DNA of 64,000 bases from Diphasiastrum complanatum (lineage: Eukaryota > Streptophyta > Lycopodiopsida > Lycopodiales > Lycopodiaceae), in the NCBI GenBank assembly GCA_029204225.1, contig CM055099.1:53669470-53733469 (forward strand). The letters are read 5' to 3'. Under the pieces are notes generated by a model. It was not told the DNA's origin. It did no database searches and saw only the letters and a list, made by a program, of their open reading frames with translations. This document shows positions 10,336 to 21,527 of this stretch, in pieces (within the stretch, counting starts at the first letter, position 1; each line of letters begins with the position of its first letter). The position numbers were made by a program, and so were the translations under genes.

Positions 10336-11929
10336 ACTAATGGTCACAAGCTTTGCAATGGGTGCAAAGGTTTCATCATAATTTATGCCTTTGACTTGCA
10401 AAAACCCTTTTGCTACAAGTCTAGCTTTGTACTTATGAATGGAACCATCTTGATTATATTTCAATCTATATATCCATTTACAAGTAAGAGGCTTCTTTCC
10501 ATAAGGTAAATCAGCAAGCTTCCAAGTTTGATTTTACATTAATGCATCAAACTCTACTTGCATAGCTTTCCTCCAATATTGAGACTTATTTGCTTCCTCA
10601 AAACTAGTTGGTCCTTCAAGCATTGTAGTCAAGAAAGTATAAGAGTTGAGTAGTTGAGAATCTTTCCTGTGCTCCCCTTTGTCACTATAAGTGAGCCTTG
10701 ATGGCTCAATCCTTGTCCTTGTTGATCTTCTTGGCACCCTTGGACTTTGAGTAGGTTCCACTTGGTCTTCATCTTCATGAAGCTCCTCCTCGGCCATAGC
10801 ATGATCCTTGACAAGTTGAGTGTTGTTGGAAGTCACCTTTCCTTTGGCTTGGAGAGATTCATCAAAAAGTACATCTCTACTAGCAACAACTTTTTTTTGT
10901 AATAGGATCACATATCCTATAAGCTTTCTTACTTTCACTATAACCAACAAATATGCCTTTGAAAGAAGCGGCATCTTCCTTTTTCCTTGTTTCTAAAGGA
11001 ATATGTACATAACAAGTACATCCAAAAACTTTCAAATCACTAAGATTTGGCTTTTTGCCAAACAATACTTCATAAGGTGTAAGTCCTTTAATGGCACTAT
11101 TAGTCATTCTATTACAAAGAAAGTTTGCACATAAAATAGCTTCTCTCCAAAATGAAATAGGAAGAGATGCATTTAATCTCATAGCTTTAGCACACTCACA
11201 TATTGTCCTATTCTTTCTCTCAGCTACTCCATTTTGTTGTGGAGTATATGTACAAGTAAACTCTCTCTTAATGCCATTAGTTTCTCTCAGCTACTCCATT
11301 TTGTTGTGGAGTATATGTACAAGTAAACTCTCTCTTAATGCCATTAGTTTCACAAAACTCTTTCATCCTATTGGAGATGTACCCCCCCCCTTTGTTTTTC
11401 CACAAGAGTTTTGAGCTTTACAAAGGACTCAAAAACTTCACTTTTCTTAGACGAGATAAACCCAAGAGTATCTTGATTTATCATCAGTAAAAGTGACATA
11501 CATAAGAGCTCCACCATTTGATCCATGTGAAAATGAATGAATATCCGAGTGTATAAGGTCAAGAGGAGAGCTAGATCTTATCAAAGATCTCTTGAAAGGA
11601 AGCTTATGAGATCTGGAAAGTCCACAAGCTTCACAAAGCTTGCCACACTTGGATATGGTTTTGGGAAGTCCTCTTGCTAGCTCCTTTGTCACCATAGTCT
11701 CCATAGCTTTGTAGTTAGGATGGCCTAACCTTTTGTGCCATAATTCCACTTGAGTGAGCTCCTCCCTTGCCATGTTCACACTTCCAACCATCACATCAGC
11801 ATCCAATTTGAATAACCTCCCATGCTTGAAACCACTAGCAATACATTTTTCATCTTTCAAGATAGAACATGCTCCATGCTTGAAATGCACATCTAATCCA
11901 CTATCCATAAGTTGTCCTACACTCAACAA
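10336..11929 (-). pseudogene. Ty1/copia pol: integrase and 5' part of RT
   Basis: Frame 11929-11447 carries GAG-pre-integrase (ELWHKRLGHPNYKAM, CEACGLSRSHKLPF) and the first integrase aspartate (LIHSD), then TFTDDKSRYSW. Frame 11182-10880 carries the integrase C-terminal part (GLTPYEVLFGKKPNLSDLKVFGC, FVGYSESKKAYR). Frame 10974-10534 carries the linker and RT start (EEANKSQYWRKAMQVEFDALM). After a TAA stop, frame 10464 onward gives KYKARLVAKGF and GINYDETFAPIAKL. A 67-bp tandem duplication at 11214-11347 breaks the frame at the third catalytic block. RT ends abruptly at the LTR. Confidence 0.85.
11214..11347. repeat. 67-bp perfect tandem duplication inside copia integrase
   Basis: Positions 11214-11280 and 11281-11347 are identical (each contains CTACTCCATTTTGTTGTGGA). 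The unit codes on the minus strand for the integrase stretch with TPQQNGVAERN, so the catalytic Glu block is doubled. As 67 is not a multiple of three, the frame shifts. The perfect identity points to a recent slippage-type event or an assembly duplication. Confidence 0.9.
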
Positions 11930-12070
11930 GTTCTTTGTAATTGAGGGTACATAAAGAACATTGTCTAGATCTACTTTTTTAGATGATCCTAGACATAAAG
12001 GAATGGATCCAACACCTACAATCTCACATTCTTGATCATTTGCAGTGAAGATAAATCTCTTAGAACTATT

Positions 12071-13044
12071 TTAAGAAAGTAGATTAGAGAAGTAGTCTTT
12101 TTGGTGAGTCATGTGAGAGCTTGCCCCACTACCAATCCACCAAGTGTCTTGATTAGATGTTTGTGGTGAGGATACCATCAAAGATAGATTTCCTTTTTCC
12201 TCCTCCTCAAGCACAAGACTGCCTTGATTGTCCTTCTCTTGGGCATTATTCTTCTTGTAGCATTCGGATGCAAAATGTCCCTTTTTTCCACGAAAGAAAC
12301 ACTTTAGCTTCTTCTTGTCCTTCTTGCTCTTGCCTTTGGAACTTGATGCTCCATCTTTGTTCTCCATCTCCATGTCTTGAGTCTTCTTGGATTGAAACTT
12401 CTTCTTCTTGCCTTTTCAAAGAAAATTTAGCTTTTTCATCACCATCATTCAAAGGTAAGGAACTCATCCTACTTTTGATATGAAGCATTCTACTCTCCTC
12501 ACTAACAAGCACACTTTGTAGTTTTTCAATACTAGGAAGTGAATCTTGAATAGCAAAGATTTGAACAAGATTGGAATAATCATCTCCTAATCCATTCAAA
12601 ATGATTTGAACTAATTCATCATCTTTGATTTTATCATCTATAGAAGACAGCTCCTTATTCAAAGATTTGATCCTAGAAACATAATTTTGGGCACTTTCAC
12701 TACTTCCTTTCATGCTTTGAAGGATTTGATTCCTAAGCATGAGTATCCTTGAAGTGTTCTTGGATCCATAAATGGCTTTTAATGAATCCCATGCCTCTTT
12801 GGATGTGGTACAAGATGAGATTTCTTTCAAAAGTTCATTACTTACATTCATTTTTATGCAATGTAATGCAACTCTACGTCTCTTTTTGTACTTATCCAAC
12901 TCAACTCCTCCTTGAGGTTCTACTTCCACCTCAAGTACTATGTCATAAAGATCATGAAGTACAAGAAAAGACTCCATTCGAACTATCCAAGTAGCATAAT
13001 TAGTGGATGTAAGTCTTTCACTAGCTTCAAGCAAAAAACCACCC
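12071..13044 (-). pseudogene. Ty1/copia gag (UBN2-like) with CCHC knuckle and protease start
   Basis: The first ATG left is in MGGFLLEASERL. The gag body shows the UBN2/copia pattern (TSTNYATWIVRMES, EAWDSLKAIYGSKNTSR, LRNQILQSMKG, DELVQIILNGLG). A frameshift near 12400 leads to the zinc knuckle, read as CFFRGKKGHFASEC: the second Cys is Arg, so zinc binding should fail. Then comes the protease motif WWIGSGASSHMT, where the expected catalytic D of D-S-G is G. It is therefore inactive on three counts. The MAS codons present in the second copy (15637-16185) are missing here because of a short deletion. Confidence 0.85.
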
Positions 13045-13630
13045 ATTGATGTAAAAAAGCACTAGAAACTCTTATGGTTTCTCAAAGAGATCTGAACCTA
13101 AATTCTTCTAGCAATTTAGAAAGCTTATAGACTCGATCCTATCACTCATGAACCAATCTAGAATGATGGAAATTTAGATTCTAGTCTCAAACTTGCAAAA
13201 TCACTCCTTAATCTATGATTTTTAGCAATTTCTCTTTTCAACCTCAACATACACTCAAAAAATCAGAGAAGATCAATTCATGCACCTAATTTAAGCTTCA
13301 ATTTTAATTTTCTGGCTGATCTAATCCAAGAACTAATCAAAAGATTAGATTCACTATAGAAAATGCTTGTTTTTGCACCAAAAATCACTCAAATTGAGTA
13401 TGTGAGTCAAATTGTACAAATTTTTGAAATTTCTCAATCAAAACTGGTGCTGTACGGCCTCACGCGTGTGAAAAGGGTTCCTACAGCCCACAACAAGTTT
13501 TGGACCAAAAATTTTGAGGATAGCTATCAAATCCAACTCGCTACACAAAATTTGACTAGTTTCTTAAAAAACTACTAATTTTGGCTTTCATTTGGATCAA
13601 CGCTATCAATTTCAACAAAACCTCTTGTAC

Positions 13631-13645
13631 TTGGCTCTGATACCA
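13631..13645 (-). promoter_or_regulatory. Initiator-Met tRNA primer-binding site of copia element
   Basis: The plus strand reads TTGGCTCTGATACCA, complement of TGGTATCAGAGCCAA, three bases from the LTR start at 13649. It primes minus-strand cDNA synthesis for the element whose gag lies at 13044-12071. Confidence 0.9.
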
Positions 13646-13648
13646 TCA

Positions 13649-14398
13649 TGTGCAAAAAGTACAAAAAGGACCAAGAGTGGATCCTAATCTGATCCTCAAG
13701 AGGGATTGAGTGTTAGATTTACTTGATTTATCAATCTACTTGAGATTAAAATCAATCTAGATCAATTCTAGACACAAAATCATAATTGAAGGTAGGTGTA
13801 CTTTCTGGTTCCACACTTGTAAAAATCTGTCTGAGTACGGACTCCAACTTGAAAATCAAGTACACTATGATAGAACCTCAAAACAATCAAAACAAATGTA
13901 GACAAATGGAGAGAATCACACAAAATTGCTTCCAAAACCAAGATTGGTGTCTCACATTGATTATGACCAAATAAGCCTCTATATATACACTTCTTGGAGC
14001 TCGGGTGATCATGCATCAGATCTCACACGTGTGAGGATGCCTTGTCACCATCATGCAATTTGACACTTGGATCAAAACTTTCCATTTTGGGCATTTTTGG
14101 TCTATTTTCCTACTATATGGAGATCTTCATGGAAATCTTCTAGAAGCAAAAACTCGCCTACTTCAACTATTTCCACGTGTGTGAGTTGTCCTCTACACAT
14201 GGGATGTGACACCTATTCAAAATATTTGGCTCATGCAATCAATACATTGGTCCATGTGTCATATCTCTAGAAAACTAGTTTTTGGCCATTTTAGCCACTA
14301 GAACTTGAATTAAATCGTATGTACAACATATATGATTATGATACATGAAAAGTACACTAGTTTCACACGTGGGAAAAGGCTCCACACATGTGTGTCTA
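13649..14398 (-). mobile_element. 5' LTR of minus-strand copia element
   Basis: This is the partner of 9577-10335, with the same TGTGCAAAAAGTAC start and GTGTGTCTA end. The two differ at scattered positions and indels, so insertion is not very recent. No matching target-site duplication is seen at the outer ends (CTCG before 9577, TCCTA after 14398). This suggests later rearrangement or that the LTR ends here are truncated. Confidence 0.8.
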
Positions 14399-15548
14399 TC
14401 CTATATACAAGATTTTTGGCTTCTACCAAGCTTATTTTTGCATTTTTCACAACTCGCATAAGTCGAATAGTCTTTGCAATACATCGACTTGAAGCAGAAG
14501 CATGATCGACTTTGTCGATGTCCACATCATCGACTTTACCGACTCGACTTCGTCGACATCCTAACATCAACTCCATCCACATCAACATTTTCTCAAGAGC
14601 GAGCCAATCGACTCGACTTGCTCGACAATCATCGACTGTTACCATTCAAAATAGAGCTCTTCCTCTGCCTATCACGCAGACCATGTCACAGTTCATTTCA
14701 GTACTTTGCAGTAACACTACTTCACGCTCATTGCCCACACAGTTGTTATAATTCTTGTATGTATATGGATCGACACAATCACCACAATACAACATCAAGT
14801 ACTTCGAGACAAGAATCCCAGAATTGCTAACCTCCAACTGTATATTCACACTCTTATATTCACAAGTACAAAAGAAAAGCAACTTAAGTGCTCAACATGG
14901 GCTCATAAAAGAATCAGCCCAATGACTCTAGGACTAAGCAAAACCTGTCACTGTCAAACTTAGAAAGTAGCGTGATAAAATTACATGTTGATTATTGCTA
15001 ATTAATCTAAAATTGCCCACCTTCTTTAGGCCTTCTTTCATTTCTCTTTTCACCCCCCTCCAGCCTCCATCTTGGAAAAGAAAAGTACTATAAATAATCA
15101 AAATCCAGACACCACATAGCGGTGCACTTGTAATGCGTAAAGCGCCAAATACGCCTCAAAGCATTAAATAGAATAAGTGGCTAATTTTGATAAAGTGCCT
15201 TGAAGCACCATAGAATATTTTGTGACATGGCTCAATAGTTTTATTACCAAGAGCATTGTAAAGTCAAGGCAGTTGCCAAACAAAGAAAAATCCAAGAAAC
15301 TTAGACTATGAAGTTGTTAGCCAATTTTTCAGCATGCTAAATCGGCTAAAATCGATATTTTTCAGCTGTTTTTTAGGATAGACTATATTTAGAATTACCA
15401 GATGTACTGCTTAATTGACAGAAAATTGGCCTGTATAGCCTAAGCTGATGGGGTCCCAGTTTGTCCCAATGGACTATCGATGTAGTTTTTGTGAATTGGC
15501 CTTAGAAGTGGCCTTAGTAATTATTATATCTTTTTTTTTTTGCATCAT
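14399..15548. repeat. Non-coding repeat block, first copy
   Basis: No protein family is seen. The first 200 bases are rich in TCGAC words (ATCGACTT, GTCGAC, CTCGAC). The block from about 14527 to 15548 recurs almost identically at 16807-17830, including a stem-like CTAAATCGGCTAAAATCGATATTTTTCA stretch (here split over about 15340-15367) and a final T-run followed by GCATCATC. It follows the copia LTR in both copies, so it was probably the original flank of that element and was duplicated with it. Confidence 0.7.
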
Positions 15549-15551
15549 CAG

Positions 15552-15640
15552 TTTCTATGAGATACCCACTGATGTAACCTCGTTTGATATAAATATAACG
15601 GAATGCCTGAGGTTTTGCAGGGCCCTCCTTTGCCGTAAGC
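15552..15640 (+). repeat. 89-bp inverted repeat, left arm
   Basis: It starts TTTCTATGAGATACCCACTG and ends TGCCGTAAGC. It is the inverted counterpart of 18228-18316 with about two mismatches. The inner end abuts the second gag copy at the shared letters AAGC. It may be the arm of a foldback/TIR element or a filler copy made during break repair. Confidence 0.85.
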
Positions 15641-16185
15641 ACACTTTGTAGTTTTTCAATACTAGGAAGTGGATCTTGAATAGCAAAGGTTTGAACAAGA
15701 TTGGAATAATCATCTCCTAATCCATTCAAAATGATTTGAACTAATTCATCATCTTTGATTTTATCATCTATAGAAGACAACTCCTTATTCAAAGATTTGA
15801 TCCTAGAGACATAATTTTGGGCACTTTCACTACTTCCTTTCATGCTTTGAAGGATTTGATTCCTAAGCATGAGTATCCTTGAAGTGTTCTTGGATCCATA
15901 AATGGCTTTTAATGAATCCCATGCCTCTTTGGATGTGGTACAAGATGAGATTTCTTTCAAAAGTTCATTACTTACATTCATTTTTATGCAATGTAATGCA
16001 ACTCTACATCTCTTTTTGTACTTAGCCAACTCAACTCCTCCTTGAGGTTCTACTTCCACCTCAAGTACTATGTCATAAAGATCATGAAGTACAAGCAAAG
16101 ACTCCATTCGAACTATCCAAGTAGCATAATTAGTGGATGTAAGTCTTTCACAAGCTTCAAGCAAAAAACCACCCATTGATGCCAT
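15637..16185 (-). pseudogene. Second copy of the copia gag, N-terminal part
   Basis: Near-identical to 12507-13044, read on the minus strand from ATG 16185 (MASMGGFLLEACERL). It ends abruptly at 15637 inside the stretch LPSIEKLQSVL, where the inverted-repeat arm begins. It keeps the MAS start codons lost in the first copy but lacks about 85 bp of the 5' leader that the first copy retains (about 13085-13165). Neither is a direct copy of the other in present form. No knuckle or protease is present. Confidence 0.85.
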
Positions 16186-16697
16186 TTTTGAATGTAAAAA
16201 AGCACTATAAACTCTTATGGTTTCTCTGAATGATGGAAATTTAGATTCTAGTCTCAAACTTGCAAAATCACTCCTTAATCTATGATTTTTAGCAATTTCT
16301 CTCTTCAACCTCAACATACACTCAAAAAATCAGAGAAGATCAATTAATGCACCTAATTAAAATTTCAACTATAATTTTTCGGCTGATCTAATCCAAGAAC
16401 TAATCAAAGGATTAGATTCACTATAGAAAATGCTTGATTTTGCACCAAAAATCACTCAAATTGGGTATGTGAGTCAAATTGTACAAATTTTTGAAATTTC
16501 TCAATCAAAACCGGTGCTGTACGGCCTCACGCGTGTGAAAAGGGTTCCTACAGCCCACAACAAGTTTTGGACCAAAAATTTTGAGGATAGCTATCAAATC
16601 CAACTCGCTACACAAAATTTGACTAGTTTCTTAAAAAACTACTAATTTTGGCTTTCATTTGGATCAACGCTATCAATTTCAACAAAACCTCTTGTAC

Positions 16698-16806
16698 TTG
16701 GCTCTGATACCATCATGTGCAAAAAGTACAAAAAGGACCAAGAGTGGATCCTAATCTGATCCTCAAGAGGGATTGAGTGTTAGATTTACTTGATTTATCA
16801 ATCTAT
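16698..16806 (-). mobile_element. Second PBS and truncated LTR (about 91 bp)
   Basis: TTGGCTCTGATACCA at 16698-16712, then the TGTGCAAAAAGTAC LTR start at 16716. The LTR breaks off after ATCAATCTAT near 16806 and joins the TCGAC-rich block. About 650 bp of LTR and the beginning of the flank are deleted relative to 13649-14527. Confidence 0.85.
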
Positions 16807-17830
16807 TTTTTGTCAACTTTACCGATTCGACTTCGTCGACATCCTAACATCAACTCCATCCACATCAACATATTCTTAAGAGCGAGCCAATCGACTTGAC
16901 TTGCTCGACAATCGTCGACTGTTACCATTCAAAATAGAGCTCTTCCTCTGCCTGTCACGCAGACCACGTCAGAGTTCATTTCAGTACTTTGCAGTAACAC
17001 TACTTCACGCTCATTGCCCACAGTTGTTATAACTATTGTATGTATATGGATCGACATAATCACCACAATACAACATCAAGTACTTCGAGACAAGAATCCC
17101 AGAATTACTCACCTCCAACTGTATATTCACACTCTTATATTCACAAGTACAAAAGAAAAGCAACTTAAGTGCTCAACATGGGCTCATAAAAGAATCAGCC
17201 CAATAACTCTAGGACTAAGCAAAACCTGTCACTGTCAAACTTAGAAAGTACCGTGATAAAATTACATGTTGATTATTGCTAATTTAACTGAAATTGCCCA
17301 CCTTCTTTAGGCCTTCTTTCATTTCTCTTTTTACCCCCCTCCAGCCTCCATCTTGGAAAAGAAAAGTACTATAAATAATTAATATCCAGACACCACATAG
17401 CGGTGCACTTGTAATGCGCAAAGCGCCAAATACGCCTCAAAGTGTTAAATAGAATAAGTGGCTAATTTTGATAAAGTGCCTTGAATTACCATAGAATTTT
17501 TTGTGACATGGCTCAATAGTTTTGTTACCAAAAGCATTGTAAAGTCAAGTCAGTTGCCAAACAAAGAAAAAACCAAGAAACTTAGACTTTGAAGTTGTTA
17601 GCCGATTTTTCAACATGCTAAATCGGCTAAAATCGATATTTTTCAACTATTTTTTAGGATAGACTATATTTAGAATTACTAGATGTACTGCTTAACCGGC
17701 ATAAAATTGGCCTGTATAGCCTAAGCTGATGGGGTCCCAGTTTGTCCCAATGGACTATTGATGTAGTTTTTGTGAATTGGCCTTAGAAGTGGCCTTAGTA
17801 ATTATTATATCTTTTTTTTTTTTGCATCAT
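16807..17830. repeat. Non-coding repeat block, second copy
   Basis: Collinear with about 14527-15548 at high identity, including CATTCAAAATAGAGCTCTTC and the terminal T-run plus GCATCATC. Together with the preceding gag, PBS and LTR stub it forms a partial tandem duplication of the 12507-15548 block. It contains no coding sequence I recognise. Confidence 0.8.
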
Positions 17831-18227
17831 CTTTGTTTCTTGCAATTTAGTTTATTGGTAAGACCGGTACCTCCCAGTCAACTTTGGACTCTAGTCAAAG
17901 TCTTTGGGGATTTTTAATCTATTCCATTCCCTTGCTAGGTGCTCGATTAAGTCGATTTTGGTTTTTCCATGCTAGCAACTGACCTTCAATGGACCGTGGT
18001 TTCATCGATTTTTCCTTAGCTTGATATTTCTCTACCATGCACCATTTTGCCAAATGGATATCTTGGCCACTAATTCCAACTTCTCCGGTTCCCATGGCTC
18101 TTGTCACAAATGTTTGCTTGATATCCCATTGATAGATTTGTCGATTTTTGTACTCTTTCGATCATCAGCATTCATCGGTCCTTCGTAATCTTCAGTATCG
18201 TCTTCTTGATCCTTGATTTCTGAACAA
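17831..18227. other. Unassigned segment between repeat block and inverted-repeat arm
   Basis: The minus strand has a 62-codon open frame (18107-17919) without recognisable features. On the minus strand the text has codon-like words of gypsy gag/linker type, but nothing definite. It is unique within the window. Confidence 0.3.
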
Positions 18228-18316
18228 GCTTACGGCAAAGGAGGGCCCTGCAAAACCTCAGGCATTCCGTTATATTTATATCAAATGAGGTTACATCAGT
18301 GGGCATCTCATAGAAA
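18228..18316 (-). repeat. 89-bp inverted repeat, right arm
   Basis: Begins GCTTACGGCAAAGGAGGGCC and ends CTCATAGAAA. It is the reverse complement of 15552-15640. The outer end abuts copia pol sequence (GTGAAAGATTGTAAG), so this arm marks a breakpoint inside a copia element. No clear target-site duplication is seen beside the two arms. Confidence 0.85.
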
Positions 18317-19090
18317 GTGAAAGATTGTAAGGGGATTGACACCCCTATGGAGCATGTTGTGAAAGCAACTAATGAAGGTGATGAAGCATCCTTTGAGGAC
18401 GTCACCCTCTTTAGGAAGCTTATAGGCTCTCTAATCTATTTAACCATCACTAGACCTGACTTAAGTTTTTGTGTAAGCAAGTTGAGTCAAAGTATGCAAG
18501 CTCCTTTAGTTCATCATTGGAAAATTGCCAAGAGAGTACTTAGATATGTTTCTAGTACTAGATTTTTTGGCATACTTTATGAAGGATCTAACTTGCACTT
18601 GAGAGCCTACTCGGATTCAGATTTTGTAGGTGACAAGATGGATAGGAAGTCCATTAGTGCATTTGCAACATTTCTTTCTGGAGGAGTGATATCTTGGCTT
18701 TCCAAAAAGCAAGATCCAATCTCACTATCTTCTTGTGAAGCCGAGTACAAGGCATTGACTTCAACAACCAAAGAGCTCCTATGGCTAAGAAGACTCTTGA
18801 TGGAACTACATGTGCTAGAGGCCGAGGAGATCCCTTACATATTTTGTGACAATCAAGCTTCTCAACAAATTGCTTCAAATCCTATCTTCCATGCTAGAAC
18901 AAAGCATATTGAGATAGCTCACCACTTTGTGAGGGAGAAGGTACAATCCAAGGACGTGCAACTACATCATGTACCATCATCCGAATGCATAGCTGATATC
19001 TTAACCAAATCATTGTCCAAAGATCCATTTTTTAAGTTAAGATATGCTTTTGGAATTGTAGATAGATGTACACTAGATTTGCCAAGTTAG
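18317..19090 (+). pseudogene. Ty1/copia RT end and RNase H, otherwise intact frame
   Basis: A 257-codon frame reads MKDCKGIDTPME, IGSLIYLTITRPDLSF, WKIAKRVLRYV, then RNase H: AYSDSDFVGDKMDRKS, SWLSKKQDPISLSSCEAEY, FCDNQASQQIASNP, HARTKHIEIAHHFVRE, ADILTKSL. RNase H acidic residues are present. It is truncated at its 5' side by the inverted-repeat arm, so gag, integrase and most of RT are lost. A polypurine tract (AAGTGAGGAGGAG, 19091-19103) follows the stop and leads into the 3' LTR. No stop or shift is seen within the remaining frame, so this truncation is fairly young. Confidence 0.9.
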
Positions 19091-19103
19091 AAGTGAGGAG
19101 GAG

Positions 19104-19900
19104 TGTTGAAAATTGTCACTTCTCACTTGACATTGGTTCATGTAAATATTGATCAAACATTAGAATATGTTGATGATATGATTTCACACGTGTGGAGCCT
19201 GTTCCCACATGTGAAAGAATGTACTTTTCATGTTTGTATATATCCAAATTGATTTTGTATCATTCTAGTTAGTGTGAACATGAAATGACTAGTTTTTAGT
19301 CAAGTTGACTAGTCACCTACAAATTAGCTTTTCCTTGCATGTGCATGAGTAAATTCTCCCACATGGCAAGTGGATGTTCACACGTGTGTATAGAGTACTA
19401 GAAGATAAGAGTTGACCATTTTCCTTAGATCCTATTTTGTAGGGAATATTCCTATATTCTAGGAGACTAGCTTTTTGGATTTTAGCTATATTCTAGAAGG
19501 TCAACTATTGGATAAGGATCAAGGATGGATCAAATGGATAGATCTGAGTGATGTGGCACTTCACACGTGTGAAGACTTGCTGGACTATACCAGACTCATG
19601 GATGTACTTGATCCATAAAAGGATCATCATTTTGCTAAGAAGATTGATGAGACTTTTGCACTCTACACTCTTGTGAGGTTTCTAGTCATTTGTCTTGTGA
19701 TTTTTATGTATGATTGCTATCTAGTATCATTGTACTTGTTGTTTCAGGTGTAGGCCGTACTATGGACAGTACTCCACGCCGCTCTCACTAAAAAAATGAT
19801 GTGTTGATCCATTGCTCTTGCTTAAATCCAAGTGTAGTGAATCTAGATCAAGATCTAATGTGTAGAACTTGATAGATTCATTGATTAAGCAACCAATAAC
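19104..19900 (+). mobile_element. 3' LTR of plus-strand copia element
   Basis: It starts TGTTGAAAATTG directly after the polypurine tract. It contains CACACGTGTGGAGCC and ACTTTTCATG, which recur reverse-complemented in the 9577-10335 LTR, so the two families are related. Short CACACGTG palindromes recur (about 19192, 19380, 19565). The right end is uncertain because another copia fragment begins by 19953. Confidence 0.65.
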
Positions 19901-19952
19901 TCTCTATGATTGTAAAGTACAATCATTATTGTCCTAAAAACTGTAAAATTTA

Positions 19953-20489
19953 TCACTCAAAGTCATCAGATTTGTATTTGCCCCCTCTATCAGATCTTAG
20001 CACTTTGATGCGTGCATCCAGTTGGTTCTCTACCAAAGTCTTGAACTCCTTGAAGCGAGCAAAAGCATCAGATTTATTCTTCAAGAAATAAATCCATGTC
20101 CTCCTAGAGTAATCATCTATGAAAGTCATAAAATAATATGCTTTTCCCAATGACATGGTCTTCATTGGGCCGCACAGGTCGCTGTGAATGAGTTCCAGTG
20201 GTTTCTTAGCTCTTGCAGCTCCACCTTTCTTGAATGTCTCCCTGTGATGCTTTCCCATGACACATCCTTCACATATTGCATGATGATCATCCTGCAATGC
20301 CAGTAACCCTATTACCATCTTTAGCTTCGCCATCAATCTCAAGCTACCATAGTTCAAATGACCAAGTCTTTTGTGCCACAACTCAGATTGAGATGCTGTT
20401 GAGATAGACAAACCATATTCGCCTGGTTTTGCAGCATCCAATTTATAAAGGCCACAATCGACGGAAGCTGAATATCGAGCACTTAGCAA
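19953..20489 (-). pseudogene. Ty1/copia GAG-pre-integrase and integrase core fragment
   Basis: A single open frame of 178 codons: ELWHKRLGHLNYGSLRLM, CEGCVMGKHHRETF, LIHSDLCGPMKTMS (first Asp), FMTFIDDYSRRTWIYF, and VLRSDRGGKYKSDDFE (second Asp; the usual GGEY is GGKY). It ends before the catalytic Glu block. It is bounded on both sides by plus-strand copia 3' pieces, so it is an isolated insertion or inversion remnant. Confidence 0.9.
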
Positions 20490-20790
20490 TGCTACACAAG
20501 AAGCGATATGGTTACGAAGATTGCTTGTGGATTTAGGTCAACCATAGATGGATGCAACTACTATATCTTGCAACAATCAAAGCTGCATTCACCTTGTCAA
20601 AAATCCAGTTTTACATGTTTGAACCAAGCACATCAAAATTTTGTTTGAGAGAAAATTCTTGGTGGAGCCATTGATCTTGTTTTCTGTAAATCTGAAGATC
20701 AAATGGCATATATTTTTACTAAGTGATTAGGTAGATGTAAATTTGAAAAGTTTTGTACTCTACTAGAAATAGAAGAATGTAATTTTATCA
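20490..20790 (+). pseudogene. Ty1/copia RNase H C-terminal fragment
   Basis: Reads ATQEAIWLRRLLVDLGQP, then a stop, then a degenerate 'D-NQSCIHLVKNPVLH...TKHIKI' stretch with the usual CDNQ/NP/RTKHI landmarks. Several stops interrupt it. A purine-rich GAGGGAGAG (about 20794-20802) follows and precedes an LTR start. Confidence 0.75.
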
Positions 20791-20802
20791 TTGAGGGAGA
20801 GT

Positions 20803-21060
20803 GTTAGAAATCAATGATAAACTTCATTGTTACACATCTTAATTACATTTTACGATGTACTTTAATATTGACAGCTATTACTAGCTTTAACTAGCCGTAG
20901 GCTAGTCTAGTAGTCTACTCTTAGGTTTTCTCTCTCTATCAAGGTTCAGGGTTTATATGTAAATTTTACATTCAGTATGAAGTTAGTGTGATTGAGTGAT
21001 ATTGCGTGTTTTTCTTCCGCCTCCTTGTTTGGTGATTGCTTATGGTGAATACTTGATGTT
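20803..21060 (+). mobile_element. Partial 3' LTR after copia RNase H
   Basis: It starts TGTTAGAAATCAATG after a purine tract. It contains a run of CTAG-containing words and a pyrimidine-rich TTTTCTCTCTCT stretch. The right boundary is not resolved. Confidence 0.5.
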
Positions 21061-21200
21061 GCATATCTGATTATTGACAAAGTTTTATAGAATTTTTGCC
21101 TTTAAAAGTTCTAAGTGTAAATTCAATCCGGGTCAAGTTCTGATTGGCTCGAAAAATATTCCAACCAATCTTGTTCGGATATGCTCGGAAAATATACGAT

Positions 21201-21224
21201 CCGAACCGAACCGAACCGAACCGA
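21201..21224. repeat. CCGAA pentanucleotide microsatellite
   Basis: About four and a half perfect copies of CCGAA at 21201-21224, in a stretch that also repeats CTCGGA/TCGGAT words. Confidence 0.85.
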
Positions 21225-21527
21225 TCAGGGTCAAAAAATTATTCGAATCCGAGCATAACAGTTATAGTAGTTATAGCAGCTATAACGGTTTTGGATCAGT
21301 CACGAGACTATAAAGAGCCATTGTATTTACAATTTTTAATAAGAATAGTTTTATTGAGCAGATACCTTGGTGCTTATCTTTATGAGTGCTGTAATTGATT
21401 GGTTAATCACTTGATCCATGCATAGCTAATGGATGGGAGAGAATCAGTATCACTAATCTATTAGACATTGGTGAAATCATTATTTAATATTGGAAAGGTT
21501 GTACTGGCTGCCTGAAACCAATGCCAT

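Noticed and set aside
9577-14398. Intact copia element
   Set aside because: LTRs are paired, but RT is truncated at the LTR, gag and integrase are frameshifted and no target-site duplication is visible.
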